Origin: Chlorops oryzae | Lineage: Eukaryota > Arthropoda > Insecta > Diptera > Chloropidae | Direction of reading: 5' to 3' | Assembly (NCBI GenBank): GCA_020466095.1 | Contig: CM035806.1 | Span: forward strand, 62,974,253 to 63,038,252 | Length of the DNA: 64,000 bases | Shown here: positions 1 through 10,800 of the stretch, one piece after another | Layout of the letters: each line of letters starts with the position of its first letter | Position numbering within the stretch: position 1 is the stretch's first letter | Program-made: the position numbers and the translations under genes | The notes under the pieces: model-generated | Told to the model about the DNA's origin: nothing | The model's database searches: none | Seen by the model: the letters and a program-made list of their open reading frames with translations, nothing else

Positions 1-556
1 GCTTCGGAGACGGTTCACCGATCGCTGTCCACTCAGCCGACTGTCGATTGGGCTCAGGAATGTAGTGATAGAGCCATGTTTCATCCATTGTCACATATCG
101 ACGCAAAAACTCGGGTGTATTGCGAGTTAACAGCTGCAAACACCGCTCAGAATCATCAACACGTTGTTGATTTTGGTCAAATGTGAGCTCGCGCGGCACC
201 CATTTTGCACAGAGCTTTTTCATATCCAAATATTGATGAATGATATGACCAACACGTTCCTTTGATATCTTTAAGGCCTCTGCTATCTCGATCAACTTCA
301 TTTTACGGTCAATCAAAATCATTTTGTGAATTTGTTTGATGTTTTCGTCGGTAACCACCTCTTTCGGGCGTCCACTGCGTTCACCGTCCTCCGTGCTCAT
401 TTCACCACGCTTGAATTTTGCATACCAATCAATTATTGTTGATTTTCCTGGGGCAGAGTCCGGAAACTCATTATCAAGCCAAGTTTTCGCTTCCACTGTA
501 TTTTTTCCCTTCAGAAAACAGTATTTTATCAAAACACGAAATTCCTTTTTTTTCAT
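1..556 (-). CDS. mariner transposase, N-terminal ~185 residues, runs off window
   Basis: Cut-and-paste transposase of the Tc1/mariner superfamily, which binds the element ends and cuts at TA sites. The frame opens with MKKKEFRVLIKYCFLKGKN at 556 and stays open to base 1, so the C-terminal half lies outside the window. Visible landmarks are the N-terminal helix-turn-helix region, the linker motif WVPREL, and YVTMDETWLYHY, which holds the first catalytic Asp. No stop or frameshift is seen over 185 codons, which suggests a young copy. The start was chosen because it is the first Met after the untranslated TIR region and gives the usual mariner N-terminus. The family is certain; whether the whole gene is intact cannot be judged here. 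Confidence 0.93.
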   Translation of the reverse strand, partial: MKKKEFRVLIKYCFLKGKNTVEAKTWLDNEFPDSAPGKSTIIDWYAKFKRGEMSTEDGERSGRPKEVVTDENIKQIHKMILIDRKMKLIEIAEALKISKERVGHIIHQYLDMKKLCAKWVPRELTFDQNQQRVDDSERCLQLLTRNTPEFLRRYVTMDETWLYHYIPEPNRQSAEWTAIGEPSPK

Positions 557-735
557 TTTTTTCACAATAACAAAAGTTGCTTCACAAAAGACGCTCTATC
601 TCACAAACTAATTGACTTACAGACGTCAAATTTTGACACAAATCATTTGAAGGTTGCCACTATATAAAAATAATATGCATTTAATACTAGCGACGCCATC
701 TATGTGTCAGACCGGGGACTTATCAGCCAACCTGT
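1..735 (-). mobile_element. mariner element, 5' part with terminal inverted repeat
   Basis: The outer end reads, on the minus strand from 735, ACAGGTTGGCTGATAAGTCC, followed by a TIR-like stretch to about 690 and an untranslated leader to the transposase start at 556. A TA dinucleotide at 736-737 fits the TA target site of mariners. I recognise this terminal sequence as one shared by mariners in many insects. The other end lies beyond the left edge of the window. Confidence 0.88.
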
Positions 736-737
736 TA

Positions 738-1129
738 ATTCATTAATGTGAAATCTATGTTTCAAGCTATGCTTGAGAAAGGCATCCATAAGCGACTATT
801 TGCTGCCGTACGTACCTGCCGTCTGGGGTCTCATCAGAGCAATTTTTACGGATTGGCTGACTACTGAGTCAAATTTCGGTTTGCGTATTTAAACTACCTA
901 TGACTGCAATTCAAACCCTTGAATTGTAGCATCAGAAATGACTTCTAATGGGAGATCTAACTATGTGTTTTTAGTCAATAAAATTTTTTACTGATATCAG
1001 TAAAATCTATTTACTGATTTTTAGCAAAAGTTGTACTTTGGGTACAACTTTGGTATTGAATTAATAAAATGTTTACTTTTTGACAGTTAATAAAATATTT
1101 TATTGATTCAATACAAGACAATTCTTTCC
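738..1129. other. intergenic, no recognised feature
   Basis: AT-rich sequence with no convincing coding frame. A short stretch around 960-1110 repeats runs of the type TTTACTGAT and AATAAAATTTT, but I could not assign it to a family. Confidence 0.4.
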
Positions 1130-2020
1130 GTGTAAGCGGGGTATATTAGTTTTGTGCGAATCTTGTAACAGGGAGAACTAAGCTCCGGAGAATTAGATAT
1201 ATACATATATATATATAGAAATGATCAGGATCAAAAACTGAATCGATTTAGACATGTCCGTCTGTCCGTCTGTCCGTCCGTCTGTCCGTCCGTCCGTGGT
1301 CGGATCTCCTCCGAAACGGCTGGACCAATCAAGTCGAAATTTGGCACACAGGTATATCGGGATCCGAGTATGATCCTAAGTAAAAATGGGAGACATCCGC
1401 CCACTGACACGCCCACAAATGAATATAATGTGTTTTCAGTAAAATGCTTATAACTTGCGAGCCATTCAACACATTTCATTGATATTTGGTGTGCTGGTAA
1501 ACTACGAAAAATTACATATCCTGGCCCTCCTCGAGCCACGCCCACAAATAAGGGTTTATCGTAACTTGTGAAGTAAAAGGCGTAGAAGCTTCGAATTCGC
1601 AACACAGGTTTACCAAGGCTAATGAAAGGTGTAGGAAAAAAATTTATATGGCCCGCCCACTGCCACGCCCACAAGTGGAGATTTTTCGTACCTTCGGAAT
1701 TTATAGGCGTAGACGCTTCAAATTCGCAACATAGGTTGACCAAGGCAAATGAAAGGTGTAGGGAAAAAATTTATTTGACCCGCCCACTGCCCCGCCCACA
1801 ATAAGAGATTTTTCGTAACATCCGAAGAAAATGGCGTAGAAACTTCAAATCCGCAACATAGGTTGACCAAGGTGAATGAAAGGTGTAGGAAAATAGTTTA
1901 TGTGGCCCGCCCACTGCCACGCTCATAAATGGAGATTTTTCGTAACATAGAGCGCCAATAATGTGGGAACGCTGGGTATTTCAAAGTCGGGCTTGACCGA
2001 CTTTAGCTTTCTTACTTGTT
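1130..2020. repeat. dispersed dipteran repeat with GTCC(GT) run and 127-bp tandem units
   Basis: The left part carries a short TA-rich stretch (about 1197-1217) and a run of TCCG/TCTG tetramers (1255-1297). About three and a half units of 127 bp follow, each ending in a conserved block CGCCCACTGCCACGCCCAC; block starts at 1654, 1781 and 1908 are spaced exactly 127 bp apart. The stretch closes with a TTTCTTACTTGTT terminus at about 2008-2020. This architecture is typical of non-autonomous repeats common in fly genomes. The open frames across it are low-complexity by-products and are not genes. Confidence 0.7.
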
Positions 2021-2669
2021 AGATATTGAAATATGTATTACAGAAATAGGCATCGAGCAATAAAACATGTAACATCAGAGAAAAAGTATTACATTGTATT
2101 TTTCAAGTTTTCATAATTTAATACTTATTTTTCTCTTTCCTTGTAATAACATTGAAGTTGGAGCTGCAAGCACAGAACGTCACTAAGATACTGAGACGCA
2201 CATATGCCCCACATCCGAAACGAGAGATGCTCTTCGGTACAAACACTAATTAAGGTAAATCTTCTAAGTCATGAAAGCATTACTAGTACGTTCGCCCCAA
2301 ACGCGATATGCCAGAAAACGGAAGAGAGCTGTCACCTTCCGCGTCGCACACATGGGCGCAGATGTGGAACTCAATTTACATTGGAGAGTTTTATGTTGTC
2401 TAACAATCGCCCCAATTACCCATGGCTACGTGCTTGTATTTTGTAAAATAGCGTTAGTAATCCGTGGAGTACGTCCTTCACTGTTTGCACATTGGCACCG
2501 GTATTGGCACGTTTACGGATAAATTATATATTAATGAGTCGCATAATTTCGTAAACATGCTTAAACTTCTCCTATTTGTGTACTTTGGCTCTAACATTGT
2601 GTTGAACGCAAGCGTTTCATCTCTTGTAATTTAAGAACTTTCCACTCATTCTCTGTCTTCCGTAAGTTA
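2021..2669. other. intergenic, no recognised feature
   Basis: Mixed-composition sequence without a recognisable gene. Two short overlapping open frames near 2204-2522 show no protein family that I recognise and have no splice support. Confidence 0.4.
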
Positions 2670-2926
2670 AGCGGCCCGCACACAGCGCATCATGCAGCGC
2701 TGCAAGCCCGTGTACGAGTGCAGCGCTTTGCGCGCACACGGCGCGCTGCTATTTCATTTTTCCTTTGCCTGTTTTGAGTGCGGATGACAATTTAAACGCG
2801 GATGAAATTTTCTTTGGCAGCGGTTGTAGTTTTTGATAAGAAACTAAAGAGCCGAAAAGGAGGAATGTGAATGAAAAAATGACTCTGGAAAAGAAATGCA
2901 TTCACACATCGAAATTTATTATATAT

Positions 2927-2945
<19 letters not shown>
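2670..2945 (+). mobile_element. PIF/Harbinger-like terminal region
   Basis: The end begins AGCGGCCCGCACACAGCGCA and is preceded by TTA (2667-2669), the kind of 3-bp target site PIF elements use. The first ~35 bp match both TIRs of the element at 30805-39661. The whole 2670-2945 stretch aligns, as reverse complement, with the inner right end of that element (about 39395-39661), including the palindromic AGCGCTGC. The matching opposite end was not found here, so this copy is truncated or its other end has diverged. Confidence 0.65.

Positions 2946-2962
<17 letters not shown>
2920..2962. repeat. TA microsatellite
   Basis: Nearly uninterrupted TA dinucleotide run. It lies at the inner edge of the PIF-like terminal region, where the related copy near 39395 also has a short TA-rich stretch. 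Confidence 0.9.
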
Positions 2963-2965
<3 letters not shown>

Positions 2966-3487
2966 CAACTCAAGCCTAGGCTTACAATAAGTTTCCAAAA
3001 CCTTTGAAGTTCGTTTTAAAAACATATCAGTATAAGCGAAAAACCAACGAAACGGCACCCCTTTTTATAAGCTTATCATTTTGTTTACAAAACGTTTATT
3101 TTAAAGTTTTGTAGTGCTTCCAAAAGACATTTGGTAAGCTTATATTTTCTCTTTGAAAACTATATTTTTAAATGTTTTGTAATGCTTTCTAAAGGTTCTT
3201 TATATACGGTTGAAAATAACTTGTAAAAACGAACACTTCCTATTTACAAGAAAATGTTTTGTAAGTGAGCTATTAAACGTTTTCCAAGCTTGCACAAATT
3301 CTTTTCTCCAAAAACAAAAAACAATTTTTTCTTTAGCAAGCATTTATTAAATTTTTATTAAACAAACATTTTAAGTAAAAATTAAAAAGGACCTTATTAT
3401 AGTCAAACAGCCTAACCTAAGTTTTCTTTAACAAACACTCATTAAATTTTTATAAACAAATATTTTAAGTAAAAAGTAAAAAGGACC
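2963..3487. other. AT-rich spacer with recurring ACAAAACGTTT motifs
   Basis: Very AT-rich, with loosely repeated words such as TTACAAAACG and AAGCTTAT; these recur at 3950-4170 on the other side of the DUF4806-like exons. This may be non-coding flank of the same element, but no boundary could be set. Confidence 0.35.
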
Positions 3488-3835
3488 TTATTCTGGTTGA
3501 ATGGTTGAAGTAGTCGTAGCAGTAGTCTTGGCAGCTTTAAGTTTTTGCCGATTTCTGGCAAATTGGAAAAACCATTTGGTTGCTCTCGCAAATTCTCCGT
3601 CGGGTTTTTCAAATTTAATCCTGAAGGTATCTGAAATGCATAGATTGCCTTATTATTTCAAGTCTTAAAAAAATTTGGGAAACTTTGCTTACTTTTTATG
3701 GCCATTGCAACGTTGGTATCTTTTATTGACCTCTTGGAATCTGTTCCCCGCCAAGCAAATTTTTCCGCTAAAGTGTCTGTCATTATTCTTCCCCAACAGT
3801 TTTTCACAAATTTTGTCGATGCTTGTCACTTGAAA
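3488..3835 (-). pseudogene. terminal exons of a DUF4806-domain protein
   Basis: Two minus-strand exons can be joined. The upstream one (about 3835 to 3693) reads KNCWGRIMTDTLAEKFAWRG and continues to MAIK. After a 62-bp intron (3692-3631; GTAAGC donor, TTTCAG acceptor) the frame continues in phase as NTFRIKFEKPDGEFARATKW and ends at a stop at 3488-3490. The pattern of 'sDeLa..f.WrG...K..ik' is how I recognise the C-terminal part of DUF4806, an uncharacterised domain frequent in insect proteins, some TE-linked. No upstream exons could be identified: a stop precedes the first exon in frame and the likely acceptor AG lies beside it. It may be a fragment of a gene or of a TE accessory gene. Confidence 0.5.
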
Positions 3836-5577
3836 TTTCCACATAAACTAAACAAGCGCAAGAGCAAAAGACTGCAATACTCGCGGTTTGTCAAAAATTC
3901 TTAAGAATTCGATTTACATAGCGGTGATTTTTTTATATCAGCAAGACAAGTTTTGAAAAGCTTATTAATGCTAGCAAAGCAAGCGTTTTATAAGCAATTG
4001 TAAATAGTTTATATATAATGTTTATAAAAGATTTATTTTAGAGATATTTGTATGCGATTTTTAAATGTGTGGATTTTAGAGTTACAAAACGTTTTTTATA
4101 AGGATTTTTGTAAGTTTTTATAAATCACTTATATATTATGCTTACAAAAAGTTTTTTGAAATAATTTGTTGTCTAACATTTACACTTTGGTTTGTTGGGT
4201 AGAATGATTTCTAGAAATTTGATCAGGCATCTCCAAAATGGGAAAGGCATTTGTGTTAGTGAGCAAGAGAGCGAATGCGCTGAAAAAAATTTCAACACTA
4301 ATTGCGTGCGCTCAATAAAATTTTGAGTTTCCATAACTTGTTAGTAAAAAATAAAATAGTTTTCATAAATCAATGAAATATAAGATTACTAGCGTGGAAA
4401 AACTTAACAAATAACAAATATTCGGCTATATAAAGGTGTCATGTTCAATGCCTACCATACCGCCACAATTTCTTATCAAAAGAATACTTTTTAAATGTTT
4501 TGCGCTGCTTTGAACAAATGTATTTCAAATCTGAAAATATTTGTTCACAAAAATAAGTTGATGGGAAGAACGATAAAAGCCTTAAAGAAATTTCTCAAAA
4601 GCATTTGGGATCATAAAGTAGGCTTTGCATTCCATTTTGATAAAATATTTTTTATGTGTTTTTAAAAAAAAAAGTTGCGCAGATCCGCTCGAAGTGTTTT
4701 CGTTGGTCGATTGCATACAATATAATACTACAAGCGACACTCTCTAAATTTTTTGAATTTGCTTGTAGGTATGATAAGAATATGCGGGTGCGATAGAGAC
4801 AGAGAACAGTTTACATGAGTGCGACTGAAACAGGCTGTTTATTTTTGAACGACGTCGACGCCTCTGCTATGGTGAAAATTAAACAGCTGTTTGTTTATTT
4901 TGATTATTATTTGAAAGATTTATTTGAAATAATAACATGTAATTTTATAATGATTGTTATATAGATTTATATATTTATATAAGTCTTCTTGATGCTAGTA
5001 TGTAAGATCTGATGTTCATAGACGATTAATAATAAACAAATAAATAAATTTGATTTAAAAACCCGAAATATGTGTACAAAAAGAGAAAATAAATTGAAAT
5101 GAAAACATAACATAGAGATGTGTTCTGCAGCCGTTAAAAAAGTTGTTGGAGTTCAGCTTAGCACTGTTTGACTTTTCCAACGCAATTGTTTCAGTGCGGA
5201 GTCAGGATGAAAAATGCCAAGAGAGATCCAGCAGATTCCACAAATGGACTTTGGAAATACCGCCGCGTCTCTTCAAGAACATTTTGAGAACCAAGGCCTG
5301 ATTTTCGAAGAAATTAGTACTTTTCAGTTTTTGCAGAGACGTGACGTGAAATAGTTTGTTCTCATGAATAAGCGCGTTAATGCTTTTCGTTTTCTTTATC
5401 TTCGCAGGTTTGTTTCTGTTTAAAGCTGAAAAATTCGAAATGGTATGCAATTCCACACCACCCTTGGGGTATGCAAAATGGTGCGTTACCGTTTTTTTAA
5501 AGGTGTTCGGTTCCCCAATAGGCCTATTTTCACCTGTATCAGTACTTACGACACAATTGTAGCAAAACAAATCACTG
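3836..5577. other. AT-rich intergenic stretch, nothing assignable
   Basis: No coding frame with family features. A plus-strand frame starting at 5215 (MPREIQQIPQMDFGNTAASL) runs 46 codons and stops. A minus-strand frame covers the same bases (5202-5570). Neither is recognised, and each may be a shadow of the other or chance. Confidence 0.35.
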
Positions 5578-5755
5578 CGTTTATTTACCGACTCCCTACG
5601 ATTGTTGTAGGTATATCGGCCGCAGTATTTATTGTTTTAAGAAATTTCATCACTCACAATACGAGTGTGTATTCTAAATAAGTCACTGGAACTGTGTTTT
5701 ATTTACCGACTCCCTACGATTGTAGTAGGTACACCGGCTGCAGTATTAAACGCGT
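5578..5755. repeat. two diverged direct copies of a ~56-bp unit
   Basis: The units at about 5578-5636 and 5695-5750 share TTTACCGACTCCCTACGATT, then TAGGTA and CGGC(C/T)GCAGTATT. They differ at several bases, so the duplication is not very recent. Function unknown. Confidence 0.7.
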
Positions 5756-5933
5756 TCATACATATCGTAACATGAAAAAAAAAATGGAAAAGTTAAGTAA
5801 TTATATTCATTAAAAGTATTAAAATATGTTCACTTTCTTAAAGGAGCTACCGCTTTTGAAGGAACTTCTGAAGAATGGAAAAATGTTGGATATAAATAAA
5901 AGGAAAAAACTTATTTTAATAGTTTTATATCTA

Positions 5934-6278
5934 CAAGTGGCTTACTCTTAACAACTTATCTTTAAAATTTGGTTGAGATATTCTTACATTATAAAATCGT
6001 AATATCCAAAAGATTCTAATACGAATGTACATGGCAAGAAATTTGTCGGGATCATTGCTTTTGCAGCAATTGTAGGCTGTTATTTTTTTTAAATGATCAA
6101 AGAAAAACTGAGATACATTTGTTCGGTGGCAATTACGGTCGAACATATTTAAAAACACTTTCTCTAAGCGATTAATATATTGCAAGAAAAGTTGGGGGGG
6201 GCTTCACAAATTTGAAATCTCCATATCTCTTTTCCATAGAAAACGTAAAGTTGAGAGGAGCATCATCTCCGATGTAAT
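5934..6278 (-). pseudogene. P element transposase, frameshifted C-terminal tail
   Basis: After a one-base shift the frame continues SIDYIGDDAPLNFTFSMEKR. A second shift next to a run of eight C (minus strand, 6193-6200) gives PPPTFLQYINRLEKVFLNMF, which continues to FLAMYIRIRIFWILRFYN and ends near 5934. The pattern of a helical tail ending '..iRi...lrF.N' fits the C-terminus of P transposases. At least two frame breaks in about 100 codons show long decay. No 3' TIR was recognised beyond it. Confidence 0.65.
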
Positions 6279-7547
6279 CTATAGACAGTAAGCACTCAAA
6301 GCGTTATCTTCTAAGACAGAGAAGGGAATGCTGTCACTATTGCACTTAAAGTTTTGCATATAAGTTCTATCTAGCACAGAAATACTTTGAAAATCTTCCC
6401 ATGATTTTGATGAAATTTTACATGAGATAGGAACTTCTGTTTCTTTTATCGAATCTGATTCAAAATCAACCAGCGGTTCGCAATTGCCGTTGACAACCAT
6501 ATTGGCAAAGTGTATTCCCCATCTTTTTTGAAAAAGGCTGGTAAAAAGAAAAGGAGTCACACCTCCCCCTTGGCCACCACGTAGTCTTATCTCTCCAAAA
6601 AAGTGTTCTAACCCATCTTGATTCAATTTTCTTGTAAAAATATGTTCAACACTTTTTTTATTTAATTCTTTCATTAACAGCGTTATCGCGTTTATGTTCA
6701 GAAGCCAACCGTTAACGAAAGAAAAACTATTTTTTATATCTTGGCCTTGTATGTCATGAATAGTCATATTAGTTAGAAGTTTTTTTGCTTCATTTAAAAA
6801 TTCAAGTTGATAACTGGAGCCCGTAAAGGCTTGTTTATACTGACTATATGAGTTCAAACAACTCGAATTAAAAATGTCAAACAAGTTATTAAAAAAGAGA
6901 ATGAAATTGGAGGTATTTGGTATTGTTTTTGCCTTCATACTATTAAGTGAACCAGAGCTATAAAGGGTTATCATTCCAGAAGCTACGGTATTACTAAATA
7001 CTTGAGAAGCTAAACAGACCTTCATCTTTTGGAAACAGTTCGGGTTGATATGCGCTTCTTTCAGTTTAGGTGCACATCGAATTGGCAACTTGGAGTCAAT
7101 ATCATAAAACGTTTTGATATCGTTCCAACTTACACGCGCGCCGTCAAAGTGGATGATATTTTTTGAGTTCCGCAAGCAGTTTCTAGTACTCTTCAGCAAG
7201 TGCGGAGTGTCAAAAAAGAATGTAATATTTGTATCATTGACCGTAAAAAATGGGCTATGAAGGCTCACACCCAATTTCTTACTTAAACTTACAAAATGTT
7301 TGCCCTGATCGCACACAAATTGACAAGGATGAAGACCAAGTGATTTTAACTGAATTATTGCTTCAATCAAATATTTTTTGACAACGTCTGCGTTGCATTG
7401 GCCATGTGAGAGAAAGTAAGCAAAAGGTTGTCGCCAAAATTCTCCACATATACTTTGTACCATAATGACTAGTACACTTGTTGCATTTCTTGCCGTTCGA
7501 TTTTTGTCTCCGAAATCTTCCAAACCAACAATTTTATCCATTTTAAT
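6279..7547 (-). pseudogene. P element transposase, catalytic and C-terminal part
   Basis: A 420-residue open frame. It begins IKMDKIVGLEDFGDKNRTAR directly after the hAT-2 target duplication. Landmarks of the P-family RNase-H-like domain are WRQPFAYFLSHG, a 'CDQG..f' motif, FFFDTPHLLKSTRNCLR and LNQDGLEHFFGEIRLRGGQG. The last is a strongly conserved family signature, with the acidic residue of the active site nearby. Full-length P transposases are about 750 residues; this segment supplies the second half. It ends at a stop after ALSAYCL. Recognisable residues continue in other frames downstream, so the stop comes from a frameshift rather than being the natural end. Confidence 0.92.
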
Positions 7548-7881
7548 CAGGGTTGATATAAATCATGATTTTTTTAAAAAAATCAAAAAAATCCGATTAA
7601 TTGATTTTAATCGGATTTTTTTGATTTAAATCGGATTTTTTTTATATAAGTGAATTTAAATGAAACTTAAACAAAAACTAACGTATTGTATTTTTATATG
7701 CAGTTTAACAGTTTGTTTTATTTAAGTTTTATTTAAATAGCTTGGTCACACCGCCGCTTAGTCTATTTAAGATAAGAAAAAATAAATCAAGAAATTAAAG
7801 CTTGTTATTTTTTGACCTTTTATTTATATATACATTAGAAAAACCAAGTTTTGATCTTTTTTATACAAAAATAACATTTGT

Positions 7882-10800
7882 TTAGTCGCTTTGTTCATTT
7901 AAATTTTTTAAGATAAACACCAGCTTTGCAGCTTTTTCGGTTCCAAGTTTGTTCCTTAGTTTGGAGTGCACTAAGTTAAAAGTGGAAAACACTCGCTCCA
8001 CCCCCGCGGAAGAAGCGATTGCTGTGAGCAGTTGAGTTATTATTTTTAACTCATCTTGAGTTATGCATTTTTTTATGTTTGTTATTGCTAGCCACCAGTC
8101 TAGGATATTGGTTTCTTTAATTATTTCTTCGTTCATTAGAGCCCCTGTGAAGGGCCCAGTTCTTGCGTTTAATTGAATAATTGTACTACATAATTTTGTT
8201 CCTGTCTTGCCGTAGCTGACCTGTAAAAATTTTAAGGCTTCTTCATATTCCTCCGATGTTAAATCTTTAGGCAGTTTTGGATTTATTATATACGCCAAAA
8301 AGTGAGCCGGTGTCATAGCTTGGCAATAACGTTTCATGACTCTCTTCATTAAAATTACATCCAATACTTCTTTTAACTGTCTCGTCAAATCTTTCCATAT
8401 GTGAACACATTCTGAAATCGTGCACTTGTCACTTTGAATTTTGTCCAAAGCTTTAGCTATTGGATCCAATCTTGCAACAAGATCTTCAGCATTTCTTTTG
8501 ATAGAGATATTTTGGATAATATTTATGATGTTTTTGTCTATCTCATTTTTGTTTTGATCAGCTATTTGCATCAATATTGGCCAGTTATTAATGTAGCTCT
8601 TCAGTGAATCACACATAGTGTTCCATCTCACCTCTTGTGGTAATACTAAGTTGTTTGCTTTGGTCATAGCATATTTTGCATGAGCAAAGTGATTGTTTCG
8701 AAAGTACTTGATTACCTTTTGAACATGTGCGGTAGCGTCCGGGATTTCCAAGTCCTTAGCTAGCAAATTAAGAATATGAGCAGAGCAGCCATAAGTTATT
8801 ACGATTTGCGCTTCATCACCATCGTCGTACTGAATGGAGTCTGCGTTTTGGAGCTGCCTGCGCATTTTTGTCATATTTGCCGCATTGTCCGATACAACAC
8901 TTCTAACTTTACACTCAAAAAGTTGCTCTGCTTTTTTTATACTTTTTATCGCCACAGTTTCTAAGTAGTCAGCAGTGTGATGATGGTCGGTTGTATCTAT
9001 GGTATCAACCAGGACAGTTTTGCCATCATTTGTTGTGATGCATGTGCAAATAATGGGGTCGTTGTGTATATTGGACCACCCATCAATAGACAAACACACT
9101 GTTTTATTGTCTAATTCTGATTTGCATTTGGTTTGTTCTTCCTTGTAAACCTCATCGAGTAGCTTACCAGCTATATCAAGTCGACTCGGTGGGATATATC
9201 CAGGACGCAACATGTTCATCATTTTTTTGAATTGTTCGTGTTCTACGTGGCGGAATGGAGTATTAGTTGCAAAAAAATACCTTGCAGTTTGTAAATGTAA
9301 AAGTTTTTTCTCCGTGGTATTTGTTTTAAATAAATATTCATCCAATTTTCTCTTTCGACATGAAGTTATGCTTTGGTTTGCTTTTGTTGACGTTGATGGG
9401 CCAGCAGAAGACTCTGGTGCTGATTGAAAAAAAATACATATTATTTTCGATAAGTAAATAGGTCATGAATCATGATACAAGAAGTACAAGATAACGCCAC
9501 GGGGGGTACCGCTAATTTGAGCATTCTCCCAGAGAGCGAAAATGAAATAAATAGCAAAGAGAGGCACATTGTTGTTTTTCCCCATGCTATTCAATGACTT
9601 GTTATCTTTAAATGCCAATATTGCTGTTATTTTTAATTATTTATCACCGATTTTTACATTAATACCTATGTAAAGAAATGCTGTAAGAAAAATTACAAAT
9701 TCGGGTTTTGCGAAATATTAAGTTTTTCATTCATTATTTCTCGTACAAAGTTTCACTTGAACGAGGGTTGAAGAATTTCGTGTTCAAAGCTCATTCGGTC
9801 TTGCTCCTTCGAGACGATCACATCGTAAGAGCAAGTACGGTTGTTTTATGCGCTTTTTCACACAAAAGCTCTCATGAATTCAAAGTTGCTGAACACATTT
9901 TCAAGAAGCAAATGGTACAATAACTAAAATATGAACTTGACACACAAAAAGCTCATATTTCGTTCGCATAAGAGCTTTTGAATTGAAAATAGCGGAACGA
10001 AAATTGTCACGCTCGCCTATGATGTGATTGAGCACACAATACGAACTAGAGATGGGCATGTGACGTGAATGTGGTGTGAATATGTGAATAATTTAAAAAG
10101 TCCGTGAATGGCGTGATTGTGAATGAAAATTTATTTCCGTGAGTGTGCGTGATGTGACAGAATATTTAATCACATGCCCATCTCTAATACGAACTGACGA
10201 CTGAAAACAAAAGTACGTGCGAGTCTGAAGCATGCGAGACTTTGAGTGAGAAGTTATTAATGAAAAATTTATTATTTTAAATGAAATATATATTTCTATT
10301 TTTCTTCAAACATTTCTTTACACATTGATATAAAAATCAGCTATCTAAATTGATTAATAAAGAAAAATTTGCTTCTGAAGATGAAAAGTCGGTTTAACAT
10401 GCAAAACAACAACAACGATTTGCTCTCCCAGATTTGTTTCGTCACAGGCCTGAAGTGGCGCTATCTTGTTTTTCTTGTTTCATGCAAAGGTGGGCACCGT
10501 TATTTGAAAATGTAACTTCCGCTACCTTTCGTTACTTGCTAAAAATTGTAGCTCAGTTACCGTTATTCCGCTACTTTCTAAAAAAACGAAACGCAAGTTA
10601 CCGTTACCGTTACCGTTTATCAAAAACTATACTTAACTTTTAATATGCTCTTGCAAAATAAAATTATCAACATATTCTTAAAAATTGGCATGTTTTTGCA
10701 GCGCGTAGTCATCAAACCCGGATTTTTTTTTGTTTTTTGCTTCTGGTCTAAGATGAACCATTGTTTTATGATTGGCACTGGAAAAATCACAATATTTGAC

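Noticed and set aside
1231..1804. 170-codon minus frame and 60-codon plus frame
   Set aside because: They cover the GTCC microsatellite and the 127-bp tandem units; the residues repeat with the DNA period.
5202..5681. 122-codon minus frame and overlapping plus frames
   Set aside because: No family recognised, strands compete with each other, and there is no splice or repeat support; left as unassigned sequence.
5760..5790. Possible 3' TIR of the P element (CATGAAAAAAAAAATGG)
   Set aside because: Only the first five bases and A-richness agree with the 5' end, and the flanking 8 bp do not match those at 18042-18049.
9463..10484. Target duplication for the P-derived MITE
   Set aside because: The 8 bp on the left (TCATGAAT) and those on the right after removing the hAT MITE (TACATAAG) differ.
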